Source: Mobilicoccus massiliensis (GTDB lineage Bacteria > Actinomycetota > Actinomycetes > Actinomycetales > Dermatophilaceae). Taken from it: a DNA stretch of 64,000 nucleotides. Location: contig NZ_LN651330.1 of NCBI RefSeq assembly GCF_000826525.2, positions 310,001 to 374,000 on the forward strand. The letters run 5' to 3'. The notes beneath the pieces are model-generated. The model was given only the letters and a program-made list of their open reading frames with translations. It was not told the DNA's origin and searched no databases. The position numbers and the translations under genes are program-made. Shown piece by piece: positions 16,397 through 27,269 of the stretch; the stretch's first letter is position 1; each line of letters begins with the position of its first letter.

Positions 16397-18478
16397 ATGT
16401 CAGGCCGCACCGCCAGTCCCGATTCCGTCGTCGAGGCCCTGCTCGAGGAGGTCGTGGGCATCCGGCGCGAGCTCGAATCCATCGGGCGTCGCCTCGGTGA
16501 GCCGGCCGGGTTGCCGGCGGCCTCGGCCCCACCGCGCCCCACGGCGCAGACCGGCGATGCCGGCGCGGAGGCCGCTCCCAGGTCGGCGGGAGAGGACATG
16601 CGCGCATGGCCGGCGGCGAGGACGACGTCCGGTGTGCCGATCGACCGAGAGTCCGCGGCCGAGCCCTCTGCTGTGGAAACGCCGCAACCGGTCGCCGGCG
16701 GGAGTCTGTGGGCTCCGCCGGGAGGCACGGCAGGTGCCGGCTCCGGATCTCGACCGGAGCGAGCGTCGTCACGGGCAGGGTCGCAGGCGCGTGCTCATGC
16801 CGACGACCGGAGCCACGCCGAGGGCGCGGTTCACCCCGCCGTGCCGTCGTCGCCGGCCGCGCCGCCGTCGCCGGCCGGGGCGCCCGCCGCGCCACGTGTG
16901 CGCCGGCGGCGTCTCACACCAGAACGCATGCTCGCCATCGGAGGCGCCGTCGTCACGATCCTCGGCGTGGGATTCCTGCTCGCCGTGGCGATCGCCGCAG
17001 GTCTTTTCGGACCCGTGCCCCGGGTCGTCGCGCTCGCGGTGCTCAGCGTGATCCTCGGCCTCGTCGCCGGCCGGATGCACGCCCGCCGTAGCAGCGACGC
17101 GGCTGTCGCACTGGCCGCGACGAGTTCCGCCGCCGCCTTCGCCGCCGTCGTCGCCACGACCGCGATCTACGCGTGGCTTCCGGCGTTCGCCGGCCTCGTT
17201 CTCGCTCTGCTGCTCGCCGGAGCGGGGGTGTTCGTCGCCCACCGGTGGCGCAGCCAGGTGCTCGCCGGGCTCGAGTACGTCCAGATGATCCTCGTCCTGC
17301 CCATGATCCTGCAGCCGGCGACCGACATCGCCTTCGTGGAGTTCAGCGTCTTCGCGGCCATCGCCTACGTGCCCGTCGTCGTCGCCGTCGTCGAACACCG
17401 CTGGCTGCCGCTGTTCCGCGTGGCGTCCCTCGGCCTGGGCGCGGTCGCCTTCATCGGTCTGATCGGCGGCACCGCGGGGTCGGCCGGTGGCACGGTTCGT
17501 GTGCTCACCTCGATCGTCGTGTTCCTTCTCATCGCCGCCTGCGCGACCGCTCTCACCGAGGTGGCCGTCCTCGGAACCGCTCTCGGGCTGAGCGCGATCG
17601 CCATCCTGTGGCTGCGGGACGAGACCGCGCTCCTCGGCCTCGAGCTCACCGCTCCCGTGGCCGGGGCGGTCGCGCTGGCGACGGCGATCGCGGCGGTTCG
17701 CTACCGGGGCGCGATCAGGACGATGCTGACGATCGGCGCTGTCACGCACCTGCTGGTCGCCACGCTCGCCCTCCCCGTCTCCGACCACGTCGTGGCCGTG
17801 CTCCTCGCCTTCGAGGCCCTCGTCCTCGTCGTCGCGGCCCGGCAGCGGGCCTCGCTGCCGATGTGGGGCGCGTCGATCGCCTTCACCCTCGCGGCGATCG
17901 CGGGACTGATCGTCCTCGTGCCGGTGCCGGCCGTCTTCTCGACCTCGGCCGTCGCCCATGCCACCCGCTGGGAGGCGGTGGTGGTGGGGCTGTTGCTCGC
18001 CGGTGTCGGTGCTGCGCACGTGCTGAGCGTGCGCGACATCCGAGTTCCGAGAATCGACCCCGCTGCGCGCGTTCTCGCCGGCCTCGCGGTCGGGCTGTAC
18101 GGCGCGAGTTCCGCGATCGTGGCCGTCGGCCTGTTGCCCGGAGCCTCCGAGGTGCAGGCGATGGCGGCGAACGTCGTGACGACGATCGTGTGGGTCGCGG
18201 TCGCGGTCGGCATGATCCTGCGCCCCGCGTCCCCGGTGACGCGGGCCGGTTACGCCCTGCTCATCGCCGCGATCGCCAAGTTGTTCCTCGCCGATCTGCA
18301 CACCGTCGACGGCGTGCTGCGGGCCGTGCTCTTCGTGCTCACCGGGCTGGCGCTCATCGGCGCGTCCTCGCAGATCCGCAAACACACCGATGCGGGGACC
18401 GGCGACGGCCGCGGCGACGACGGTCCCGCCGTAGACGGCATCGAGGAGGCATCGACCGACGCCCTCCGCGAAGACTGA
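16397..18478 (+). CDS. Multi-pass membrane protein, DUF2339-like
   Basis: 693 aa. Residues 1-40 form a short amphipathic helix (VVEALLEEVVGIRRELESIGRRLG). Residues 40-170 are a disordered Pro/Ala/Ser-rich linker. After RRRRLTPERML, roughly twenty hydrophobic helices follow to residue 660, with an acidic tail. A coil, linker and a very large number of helices is the layout of DUF2339 membrane proteins, whose function is unknown. ATG 16397 is preceded by GGAAGG. No enzyme motif is seen. It ends at a strong hairpin shared with the convergent SRPBCC gene. Confidence 0.8.
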   Translation: MSGRTASPDSVVEALLEEVVGIRRELESIGRRLGEPAGLPAASAPPRPTAQTGDAGAEAAPRSAGEDMRAWPAARTTSGVPIDRESAAEPSAVETPQPVAGGSLWAPPGGTAGAGSGSRPERASSRAGSQARAHADDRSHAEGAVHPAVPSSPAAPPSPAGAPAAPRVRRRRLTPERMLAIGGAVVTILGVGFLLAVAIAAGLFGPVPRVVALAVLSVILGLVAGRMHARRSSDAAVALAATSSAAAFAAVVATTAIYAWLPAFAGLVLALLLAGAGVFVAHRWRSQVLAGLEYVQMILVLPMILQPATDIAFVEFSVFAAIAYVPVVVAVVEHRWLPLFRVASLGLGAVAFIGLIGGTAGSAGGTVRVLTSIVVFLLIAACATALTEVAVLGTALGLSAIAILWLRDETALLGLELTAPVAGAVALATAIAAVRYRGAIRTMLTIGAVTHLLVATLALPVSDHVVAVLLAFEALVLVVAARQRASLPMWGASIAFTLAAIAGLIVLVPVPAVFSTSAVAHATRWEAVVVGLLLAGVGAAHVLSVRDIRVPRIDPAARVLAGLAVGLYGASSAIVAVGLLPGASEVQAMAANVVTTIVWVAVAVGMILRPASPVTRAGYALLIAAIAKLFLADLHTVDGVLRAVLFVLTGLALIGASSQIRKHTDAGTGDGRGDDGPAVDGIEEASTDALRED

Positions 18479-18485
18479 TTGCAGG

Positions 18486-18521
18486 CGTCGACGGCCCGGA
18501 TCGCGCCCCGGGCCGTCGACG
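18486..18521. terminator. Convergent hairpin terminator
   Basis: Perfect 14-bp stem (CGTCGACGGCCCGG at 18486-18499, complement at 18508-18521, 8-nt loop) in the 48 bases between two convergent genes. It can end transcription from both sides. Confidence 0.75.
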
Positions 18522-18526
18522 TGGAC

Positions 18527-18979
18527 TCACCCCACGACGTCCTGGGGGGAGCGTGCCTCGCAGTAGTCGCGAAGCTCTTCGGCCTCCTTGACGAGCCGGC
18601 GTTCCATCGCACCGCCCGAGAGGGCGGCGGTGAGCTTGGCGTAGCCACCGACCGAACGCATCGTGAAGTCCACCGCGAACCGGCGATCGGCCAGCTCGCG
18701 CATCGCGTACTCGAACGCGATCTCACCCGAGCTCGTCGACGCCGCGTACGCCAGGCGCCGCTCCGGCTCGAAGTCGCGGATCTGGATCTGTTGCGTGTCG
18801 AGCTTCCACCACGGTTGTTTGACCGTGTACTCGGCGCCGTAACCCGGGGTCGTGCCCGGCTTCGTCGGCTCGACGTCCTTGACCTCGGGCATCCAGTTCG
18901 CCCAGTTCTGCGGGTTGCTCACCGCCTCCCAGATCGTGCGTGCGTCCGAAGCGATCTCGATCGTCGTCGTGAAATCCAT
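18527..18979 (-). CDS. SRPBCC (START/Bet v1-like) family protein
   Basis: 150-aa protein with the order of a polyketide-cyclase/SRPBCC hydrophobic-ligand fold. It begins MDFTTTIEIASDARTIWEAVSNPQNWANWMPEVKDVE, has a central beta stretch (RRLAYAASTSSGEIAFEYAM), and ends in a long C-terminal helix (MERRLVKEAEELRDYCEA). No catalytic residues can be assigned, since the family covers ligand carriers and cyclases. It is a single gene with a terminator at its 3' end and a 375-nt intergenic space upstream that holds a 22-bp inverted repeat. Confidence 0.88.
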   Translation of the reverse strand: MDFTTTIEIASDARTIWEAVSNPQNWANWMPEVKDVEPTKPGTTPGYGAEYTVKQPWWKLDTQQIQIRDFEPERRLAYAASTSSGEIAFEYAMRELADRRFAVDFTMRSVGGYAKLTAALSGGAMERRLVKEAEELRDYCEARSPQDVVG

Positions 18980-19187
18980 GTGGCTCCCCCGAGGGTGTCG
19001 ATGGTGAACGGGCAGCGTGACACGGTCGGCCGCGCCGGTGGCGCGTGAACGATCGAGGCATCCGAACGTTCATCGAAAGTTCGCGGTCGGGGGCGAGGAG
19101 GTCGGACTGTCGGCGCAGCCGACGTCGGGCCGCAGCGGAGATGACGAGGGGGTGCTCGAGGGCGCCTACCCGGACGGCTCACGAGAT

Positions 19188-19305
19188 CTCGCGCAACAAA
19201 GACCGGTCAGTCCAGGGCTTCACCGAGCAGGAATCGGCATCGTCGCTGCTCAGAGGCTGGGTGGTGGATCGAGGTCTCGAGCGTGACCGGTCTTTGTTGC
19301 GCGAG
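19188..19305. repeat. Perfect 22-bp inverted repeat with a 74-nt spacer
   Basis: The arm beginning CTCGCGCAACAAAGACC (19188-19209) is repeated in inverted orientation at 19284-19305 without mismatch, and extends three more bases outward with one mismatch. The arms are AT-richer than the surrounding sequence. They lie between the 3' end of the SGNH gene and the 5' side of the SRPBCC gene. They could be ends of a small mobile-element remnant or a regulatory or terminating structure. No ORF in 18980-19354 looks like a protein. Confidence 0.75.
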
Positions 19306-19354
19306 GTCATCCGCGCCGCCCGGAGATGCCCGGCCGCGTGCGAGGCCAGAGTCG

Positions 19355-20158
19355 CTAGGGCAGCGGCAACAGCCCTGGTCGCTTGGCGGAGCGGCCGTCT
19401 CCGGAGGAACGTCCCGTGAGGCGGCGCCCGACCCAGGGCACGACGAACGTCTTGGCCCAGGCGCGGTCGCCACGCAGGCGTTCGGCGCGGGCGAGCGGCG
19501 GAGCCGGAGGCAGCGGGTCGTCCCACGCGGCGTCCTCGGGGGAGTACCCCAGCGCGGTGAACGCGGCGAGGGCGACGCGGCGGTGCCCCTCGGAGTTCAT
19601 GTGGATCCGGTCCTCGCTCCACACCCGCCAGTCGCCGAGGACGCGCATCCCCCACTGATCGACCAGAGCGCAGCCGTGCCTGCGGGCGATCGACCACAGG
19701 CACGCGGTGTACGTGGCGTGCCGGCCGCGGACGGCCCGCAGGAGCGGAGCATCGCGGGGGTCGGTCGGGGTGGCGAGCAGCACGTCGGCGCCGGTCGCTC
19801 GAATACGGATCACCGCCTTCTCGAGCCGCTCGGCGAGCGCCTCGATGTCGGCTCGTGGGCGGAGGATGTCGTTGCCGCCGCCGACCATGCTCACGAGATC
19901 CGGCTGCAACGAGAGCGCGTCGGGGAGCTGCCGCTCGACGACATCGGCGAGCTTGCGCCCGCGAATCGCGAGGTTGGCGTACTCGAGCCCGTTGCCGCTC
20001 TGCCGGGACTCCTGGTGGAGCATCGCCGCCAGACGGTCGGCCCAGCCGACGAACTCGCCCGGTCGCTGCGGGTCCTCGTCGTTCATGCCCTCGGTGAACG
20101 AGTCCCCGATCGCGACGTACCGGCGCCAGCCCTGCTCGGGCGGGGTGAGGAACTGCAT
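19355..20158 (-). CDS. SGNH/GDSL-type hydrolase
   Basis: 267-aa esterase/lipase-like protein of the SGNH family. Block I is AIGDSFTEG (nucleophile Ser) near residue 19. The Gly block lies in YANLAIRGRKL, the Asn block in VGGGNDIL, and the Asp-x-x-His block in EDRIHMNSEGHR, so all four catalytic blocks are present. There is no signal peptide, so it is probably cytoplasmic. The C-terminal ~50 residues are basic and Pro-rich. Its ATG shares a base with the ung stop (TGATG at 20156-20160), so it is translationally coupled to ung. Substrate unknown. Confidence 0.92.
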   Translation of the reverse strand: MQFLTPPEQGWRRYVAIGDSFTEGMNDEDPQRPGEFVGWADRLAAMLHQESRQSGNGLEYANLAIRGRKLADVVERQLPDALSLQPDLVSMVGGGNDILRPRADIEALAERLEKAVIRIRATGADVLLATPTDPRDAPLLRAVRGRHATYTACLWSIARRHGCALVDQWGMRVLGDWRVWSEDRIHMNSEGHRRVALAAFTALGYSPEDAAWDDPLPPAPPLARAERLRGDRAWAKTFVVPWVGRRLTGRSSGDGRSAKRPGLLPLP

Positions 20159-20841
20159 CAGGGGAGTCTCCAGTCGATCGGTTCGGCGCCCTGCTGCTGC
20201 AGGAGGTCGTTGCTGCGGCTGAACGGGCGGGATCCGAAGAACCCGCTGCTCGCCGACAGGGGTGACGGATGGGCGCTCTCGACGCGCGGCATCGCGCCCA
20301 GCGCGGAGCCGAGTGAGCGGGCGTCGCGCCCCCAGAGGATGGCGACCAGCGGCTGACCGTCGGCGTGGGCGCGGGCGAGCGCATCGATCGCGCAGGAGGT
20401 CACGGCCTCCCACCCCTTGCCGCGGTGGCTGGCCGAGGCACCGGGACGCACGGTGAGAACGCGGTTGAGCAGCATGACGCCCCGCTCGGCCCACGGCGAG
20501 AGGTCACCGTTGCTCGGCGTCGGCACCCCGAGGTCGGTCTGCATCTCCTTGTAGATGTTCACGAGGCTGCGAGGGACGGGACTGACCTCGGGCGCCACCG
20601 AGAACGACAGGCCGACGGCGTGACCGGGTGTCGGATACGGGTCCTGCCCGACGATGAGCACACGCACCGCGTCGAGCGGCCGTTCGAACGCACGCAACAC
20701 GTGCTTGCCGGCCGGCAGATACGGCCGCCCCGCCGCGAGTTCTTCTCGCAGGAACGCCCCGAGTCTCGCGATGTCGTCCTCGACCGGCGCGAGGGCCGTC
20801 GCCCACGTCGGATGCACGAGTTCAGAGAGCGGCGCAGGCAT
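20158..20841 (-). CDS. ung: Uracil-DNA glycosylase
   Basis: Family-1 UDG, 227 aa, which removes uracil from DNA and starts base-excision repair. The water-activating loop [17 protein letters not shown] has Asp67. The Leu-intercalation loop [13 protein letters not shown] has His191. The Pro-rich N-terminal segment ([11 protein letters not shown]) is normal. Length matches the family. It is first in a two-gene unit with the SGNH hydrolase. No SOS box was seen in the 280-nt divergent region upstream. Confidence 0.97.
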   Translation of the reverse strand: MPAPLSELVHPTWATALAPVEDDIARLGAFLREELAAGRPYLPAGKHVLRAFERPLDAVRVLIVGQDPYPTPGHAVGLSFSVAPEVSPVPRSLVNIYKEMQTDLGVPTPSNGDLSPWAERGVMLLNRVLTVRPGASASHRGKGWEAVTSCAIDALARAHADGQPLVAILWGRDARSLGSALGAMPRVESAHPSPLSASSGFFGSRPFSRSNDLLQQQGAEPIDWRLP

Positions 20842-21123
20842 GGGTTCAACCTATCGCCACGGGGGCGCGGGGGCGCCGGGCGAGGGGGCGACGAGGCTCC
20901 GATGCGCCGTCCTCGCGCGATCTACGCACGTCCTGGGTGCGGATGACAGGTCGTCCGCCGCGTGCACGGAGCGCGGAGAACGGGCATGGGTGCCGGTCGG
21001 CGTGTTCCGACTCACCCTTCCCCCGGTGAATGACACGGGTGTCGTTTGCTGGCACCATGGCGCGTGGCGCGATGAGCGCAGGCACGGGGGGAATCGCCCG
21101 CTGGGAGACGAAGGAGGCCGACC

Positions 21124-21426
21124 ATGCAGGAACACGCGACCGCAGCGTCGATGCAGCCCGGCCAGGGCGCGCACGGCGAGCTCAGCGAGCTGGAACGCGA
21201 GATCCTCGCCTTCGAGCGGCAGTGGTGGAAGTACCCCGGGGCCAAGGAGCAGAGCATCAAGGAGCTCTTCGACATGACGTCGACGCGCTACTACCAGGTG
21301 CTCAACGGCCTCATCGACGAGCCGGCCGCCCTCGCGCACGACCCGATGCTCGTCAAGCGCCTTCGCCGCATGCGCAGTTCCCGTCAGAAGGCCCGCTCCG
21401 CGCGCCGTCTCGGCATGGACGCCTGA
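21124..21426 (+). CDS. DUF3263 protein
   Basis: 100-aa actinobacterial protein. The DUF3263 region covers residues ~20-95: LSELEREILAFERQWWKYPGAKEQSIKELFDMTSTRYYQVLNGLID, then a strongly basic helix (VKRLRRMRSSRQKARSARRLG). The helix-turn-helix-like KELFDMTSTRYYQVLN segment with a basic tail suggests DNA binding, but no function is established to my knowledge. AAGGAGG lies 6 nt before the ATG. A 23-bp hairpin follows immediately. Confidence 0.9.
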   Translation: MQEHATAASMQPGQGAHGELSELEREILAFERQWWKYPGAKEQSIKELFDMTSTRYYQVLNGLIDEPAALAHDPMLVKRLRRMRSSRQKARSARRLGMDA

Positions 21427-21457
21427 GGCCCGACGCGCCACTGCATCCGAATCCGAA

Positions 21458-21512
21458 CGCTCGAACAGGCGGTTCGCCCCCGTCAAACCGGGGCGAACCG
21501 CCTGTTCGAGCG
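21458..21512. terminator. Perfect 23-bp hairpin (hairpin family member A)
   Basis: The arm starting CGCTCGAACAGGCGG (21458-21480) pairs perfectly with 21490-21512 around a 9-nt loop, 31 bases after the DUF3263 stop. It probably ends that transcript before the groEL promoter. The same CGCTCGAACAGGCG arm recurs at 47923-47992. Confidence 0.75.
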
Positions 21513-21617
21513 AAACCGCGCGCCTGCGGAGCTCCGAGCGACGGCACCGGTCACCGGGTGTCGCCGCGCCGCAGAGTCTCGACCGTCCGCCGGCCCCGAC
21601 CCGTGCGTCTTGAGTCA

Positions 21618-21644
21618 GTTGCACTCACCATGGTCGAGTGCTAA
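21618..21644. promoter_or_regulatory. CIRCE element 1 (HrcA operator) upstream of groEL
   Basis: GTTGCACTC, 9 nt, GAGTGCTAA. The CIRCE consensus is TTAGCACTC-N9-GAGTGCTAA; the right half is perfect and the left matches at 7 of 9. Its centre lies 35 bp before that of a second element. HrcA binding represses heat-shock chaperone genes. Confidence 0.8.
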
Positions 21645-21652
21645 TCATGGAG

Positions 21653-23482
<1,830 letters not shown>

Positions 23483-23505
23483 TCCCACCTGCCTGAATCC
23501 ACGCA

Positions 23506-23542
23506 CGAAGGGCCGGGACGCAGCACGCGTCCCGGCCCTTCG
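23506..23542. terminator. Strong bidirectional terminator after groEL
   Basis: Perfect 16-bp stem (CGAAGGGCCGGGACGC at 23506-23521, complement 23527-23542, 5-nt loop) followed by T-rich sequence on the plus strand (CGTTCGTCT). It sits between convergent groEL and the phosphoesterase gene. Confidence 0.85.
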
Positions 23543-23564
23543 TCGTTCGTCTGTCAGCGAGAGA

Positions 23565-26198
23565 TCAGTCGTCCTTGTCGGCGGTCTTCTTGCCGCCGAT
23601 CTTCGCGTTCTCCTCCGCGGCCTGCTCGGCACGCTTCTCCGCCGCGGCGCTGTCACCGAGGAGGTCGTGCTTCGGGGCCGGCATCGTGGAGTTGGCGCCC
23701 TTGATCGACTTCCAGATCGCCTCGTTGAACGTCTTCTCGTCGATCTGGTCCTCCTTGGCGAGGCTCTGCTTCGCCGAGATCGCCGCCATCGGGGCGTCCT
23801 TGCCGTTGATGGCCTTCATGTCGTACGTCGGCTTGATGGCCTTGTACGGCGTCATCGTCGGCTTGGGCGAGAACGCGTTGCCCATCGGCGTCGAGTAGTC
23901 GTCGAACTGGGTGAGCGGCCCGATGCCGGCGAACAGTCCGACCGTGCGCACCATCGAGGCCGTGCTGTAGAAGGTCGAGTCGACCTTGCCGGTCTGGGTG
24001 TAGGGGCTGATCGCCCACGCCAGCGTGCGGTGCGCATCGACGTGGTCGGGGCCGTTCTGGGCGTCGTCCTCGGTCGCGAGGATGACGGTGTCCTTCCAGA
24101 ACTTCGAGTGCGACACGGCCTCGACGAGGCGGCCGAACGCGTAGTCGTTGTCGGCGACCATGGCCCGCGGCGTGGGCGTGCCGGGCTTGGTGCCGGAGGT
24201 GTGGTCGTTGCCGAAGCGCACGAACTGCACGGTGGGCATGGAGCCCGCCTTCTCGTACTTGCGGAAGGTCTCCAACCACCGGTCGACGCGCGGCGCGAGG
24301 CAGTCCTTGCTCAGCGGGGTGAACGTGCCGGCCGAGTCGGGGCAGGCGAGGTTGTAGCCCATGAAGCGGTGGTCGGTCTTGGCGTTGAGCACCGGGTCCT
24401 CGGCGTGGAAGCGCAGGCCGTCGGGGGTCTTGCGGCCCTCGACGTAGAAGCCGAAGTTCTTGAAGCTCACGCCGGCCTTGTCGAAACGCTGCCACAGGTA
24501 GGAGTTGTTCGGGTCCTGGGCGGCGAGCTCGGGCTTGGCGTTCTCGGAGGTGTAGTAGCCGCCGCGGCCGGAGTAGTTCGCGGGCCACAGCTGCTCGGCG
24601 AAGGGGTTGGAGTTGGCCTGGGCGACCCAGTTCCACCCGTTGGCCGAGACCTCGGCGTCGGCGTAGAAGTTGTCCAGCGTCACGAACTGGCGGGCGAGCT
24701 GCCGCATGTTCGGAGCGGACTCGTCACCGAAGAGGTTGATGCTCGGCTCGCCGTTGCCCTTGCCGAGCGATCCCATCACCTGGTCGTAGGTGCGGTTCTC
24801 CTTGACGATGTAGATGACGTGCTTGATCGGCGACTTCTGCCCCGCGCGGGAGGGGACGACGGCGGCCTTGTCGGCCTCGACCGGCGCGTTGTTCTTCGCG
24901 ACCCGCTTGGTGTATCGGGCGAGCTCCGCCTCACCCGGGCGACGGAAGGACGACAGGGTCCCCTCCTGCATCGAACCCGTGTACTTCTGCGGGTCGGCCT
25001 TGGTGCCCTGCGGTGCGGTCGGGTCGGGCTGGCCGGGGCCGAAGTTCGGGCCGGCGCCCAGGCCCTTCGCGTTGGTGACGTGGACGCTCCCGTCGGCGGT
25101 GACGACGGCCTGCGTCGGGTACCAGGCCGTGGGGACGCGTCCGAGCACCTTGCGCGTGCGCAGGTCGAGCACCGCGACGGCGTTGTTGCCAGAGAGGGTG
25201 ACGTAGGCGCGGCCGGCCTTCTCGTCGAGGGCGATACCGGTCGGGTTGGAGCCGACGAGGCCCTTGCCCGAGGCCGGGGCGACGCGCACGGTGCGGATCG
25301 TCCGGTCGGCCTTGGTGTTGACGATACTCACCGAGTCGCCGTCACCGTTGGAGACGTAGAGGCGGGAACCGTCGGCCGACAGCGCGGCCTTGTTGGGGTG
25401 CAGGCCGACCTTGATCGTGCCCGTGACGACGGGCTCGGCCGCCTTGAGGTCGAGAACGTCGACGGTGTCCGCGCCCTGGTCGGTGACGTAGGCCTTGGAA
25501 CCGTCCTTGGCCATGACGACGAACATCGGGCGGTGGCCGGATCGCGTGGTCTGGATCTTGCCGCTCGCGAGGTCGACGACGGAGATCGCGTTGGCGAGCT
25601 GACCGGCGACGACGAGCTTCTTGCCGTCAGGGGTGAGGGCCAGACCGGCCGGGTAGAGGTTGACGTTCTTGCCCTCGGGGTCCTTGGAGGGCATCTCGAT
25701 GGCCTTGCCCTCGGTGAGCTTGCCGTCCTTGTAGTCGAGCACGCGCACCTTGTTGTTCGCGGCCGCGCTCGCGTACGCCTTCGTGCCGTCGGCGTTCCAC
25801 GTGACGCCGATGTAGAGCGACTCGGGGGAGGCGTACTCGAGCGTCTGACGGATGGTGCCGGTCACGAGGTCGACGAGCTGCAGGGACTGGACGCCCTGAC
25901 CGTCGTTCGTGATGAGGAGGGTGCGACCGTCGGGGTGCAGGGCCGAGTTGAGCGGCAGGTTGCCCAGCGTGGTCTGACGACCGGCGGGGGTCAGGTGCTG
26001 ACCGATCGAGTTGACCTTGCTGTCCGGGCCCGCGGTCTTCGGGGGCTTCGGCTTGGGGGAAGGCGACTTGACGGCGGCGGGACTGCTGTCGGCTTCGGTG
26101 GCGGTACGGGCAGGTTCGGAGGCCGCGGCGGCGAGCGCGGTCGTGCCGGACAGGGCGATGGCGAGAGAGCCCACGAGAAGGGCGTTGCTGGTGCGCAT
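23565..26198 (-). CDS. Secreted bifunctional beta-propeller/phosphoesterase protein
   Basis: 877 aa. Residues 1-26 are a Sec-type signal peptide (VGSLAIALSGTTALAAAA). A Ser/Pro/Lys linker runs to ~60. Residues ~65-400 are YVTN/lactonase-type propeller blades, recognisable by repeated DG-turn strands (LHPDGRTLLITNDGQG; TPDGKKLVVAGQLANAISVVDLASG; SADGSRLYVSNGDGDSVSIV). From ~450 a phosphoesterase (phospholipase C/acid phosphatase-like) domain starts at PIKHVIYIVKENRTYDQVMG, where Glu-Asn are metal ligands. It continues with DAEVSANGWNWVAQ and the late metal motif TEDDAQNGPDHVDAHRT. The tail is charged (AEKRAEQAAEENAKIGGKK). Substrate unknown; phosphate scavenging or lipid hydrolysis are options. 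Single gene with a terminator at its 3' end. Confidence 0.88.
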   Translation of the reverse strand: MRTSNALLVGSLAIALSGTTALAAAASEPARTATEADSSPAAVKSPSPKPKPPKTAGPDSKVNSIGQHLTPAGRQTTLGNLPLNSALHPDGRTLLITNDGQGVQSLQLVDLVTGTIRQTLEYASPESLYIGVTWNADGTKAYASAAANNKVRVLDYKDGKLTEGKAIEMPSKDPEGKNVNLYPAGLALTPDGKKLVVAGQLANAISVVDLASGKIQTTRSGHRPMFVVMAKDGSKAYVTDQGADTVDVLDLKAAEPVVTGTIKVGLHPNKAALSADGSRLYVSNGDGDSVSIVNTKADRTIRTVRVAPASGKGLVGSNPTGIALDEKAGRAYVTLSGNNAVAVLDLRTRKVLGRVPTAWYPTQAVVTADGSVHVTNAKGLGAGPNFGPGQPDPTAPQGTKADPQKYTGSMQEGTLSSFRRPGEAELARYTKRVAKNNAPVEADKAAVVPSRAGQKSPIKHVIYIVKENRTYDQVMGSLGKGNGEPSINLFGDESAPNMRQLARQFVTLDNFYADAEVSANGWNWVAQANSNPFAEQLWPANYSGRGGYYTSENAKPELAAQDPNNSYLWQRFDKAGVSFKNFGFYVEGRKTPDGLRFHAEDPVLNAKTDHRFMGYNLACPDSAGTFTPLSKDCLAPRVDRWLETFRKYEKAGSMPTVQFVRFGNDHTSGTKPGTPTPRAMVADNDYAFGRLVEAVSHSKFWKDTVILATEDDAQNGPDHVDAHRTLAWAISPYTQTGKVDSTFYSTASMVRTVGLFAGIGPLTQFDDYSTPMGNAFSPKPTMTPYKAIKPTYDMKAINGKDAPMAAISAKQSLAKEDQIDEKTFNEAIWKSIKGANSTMPAPKHDLLGDSAAAEKRAEQAAEENAKIGGKKTADKDD

Positions 26199-26405
26199 GA
26201 CCCGGACATTCCTCTCATCGCGTGAAGTTCATCCCGGTTCGAGGCAAAACCTGGGTGTCTGTCAGCTGCTTTTCAGGTGGCGGACGGCGCCGCGCGACTC
26301 GTCCACCAGTTCGGTTGAGTGCCACGATGGTTGGCGGAGGTGTGGCAGGCGATGGCGGTTCCGCGTCGCTGCGTGCGGCGTGTGAGGACCTAGGCTGACC
26401 CGGTC

Positions 26406-27173
26406 ATGCCGATCCTCATCGACCCTCCCGTGTGGCCCTTTCGTGGCCGACTGTTCAGCCACCTGGCGAGCGACTCCTCCATCGACGAGCTGCACGAGTT
26501 CGCCGCCCGGGTGGGGTTGCATCCGCGCTCGTACGACGGGGATCACTACGACGTGCCGGACACCCGTTACGCCGAGGTCGTCGCCGCCGGGGCCCGGGAG
26601 GTGACGAACCGCGAGCTGCTCGCCGCGGTCTCGGCGGCGGGGCTGCGGTTCCGCAAACGCCGGGGGGAGCGGCCCCTCGCGAGCCTGCCCGACGCCCTGC
26701 CGTTCCTCGGCCCCGATCCGCACCGGTTCGAGCTCCTCGCCTCGCCGTGGCTCCCGCCCGAGACGACGACGTTCGCCGCGGTGGCGTTCGTCACCGACGT
26801 GCGCGGGCACATCCTGCTCGTGCACAGCCCGTCCCGGAGCGGGTGGGAGGCGCCCGGCGGGTGGCGCGAGCGCGCAGAGACCGCGGCGGACACGGCGGTT
26901 CGCGAGCTTCGTGAGGAGACCGGGGTCGTGCTCGACGCGGACGCCATGACCCCGGTGGGATACGAACGCATCCGCTTCCAGGTTCCACCGGCAGACCCCC
27001 GGCTGCACCCGACGTGTCACGTCGCCGTCCTCGCCGGCAGGGTCGACGCCCCCGGCGCCGACGGGATGGGACCCGAGGGCCGGCCGGTCGTCTGGGCCGA
27101 TACCGCCGAGGCGCGACGACGATGCGACGCCGCGCCCTGGTGGCCGCTGCTCGAACGCGTTCTCGACGGGTGA
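26406..27173 (+). CDS. DUF4031-Nudix hydrolase fusion protein
   Basis: 255-aa cytoplasmic protein. Residues 1-85 match the DUF4031 pattern (ILIDPPVWPFRGRLFSHLASDSSIDELHEFAARVGL, then DHYDVPDTRYAEVVAAGAREVTNRELL). Residues ~115-250 are a Nudix domain with the complete box GGWRERAETAADTAVRELREETGV, in which RELREE carries the metal-binding glutamates. Nudix enzymes hydrolyse nucleoside diphosphate-linked compounds. DUF4031 is usually a small stand-alone protein of unknown function, so the fusion suggests they work on related molecules. It diverges from the phosphoesterase gene. Confidence 0.88.
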   Translation: MPILIDPPVWPFRGRLFSHLASDSSIDELHEFAARVGLHPRSYDGDHYDVPDTRYAEVVAAGAREVTNRELLAAVSAAGLRFRKRRGERPLASLPDALPFLGPDPHRFELLASPWLPPETTTFAAVAFVTDVRGHILLVHSPSRSGWEAPGGWRERAETAADTAVRELREETGVVLDADAMTPVGYERIRFQVPPADPRLHPTCHVAVLAGRVDAPGADGMGPEGRPVVWADTAEARRRCDAAPWWPLLERVLDG

Positions 27174-27269
27174 CTCGAGCCTCGTGCGTCGAGTGCCGCC
27201 CTCACCACGACCACGAGGCCGGCACGCCGAGCGCCCGCAGTCGTCACGCTCTCGTCGCCTCGCCTCGCC

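Noticed and set aside
21458..21512. LexA (SOS) box from the TCGAAC and GTTCGA halves of the hairpin arms
   Set aside because: The halves are about 40 bp apart, not 4 bp as in the actinobacterial SOS box; they are arms of a long hairpin.
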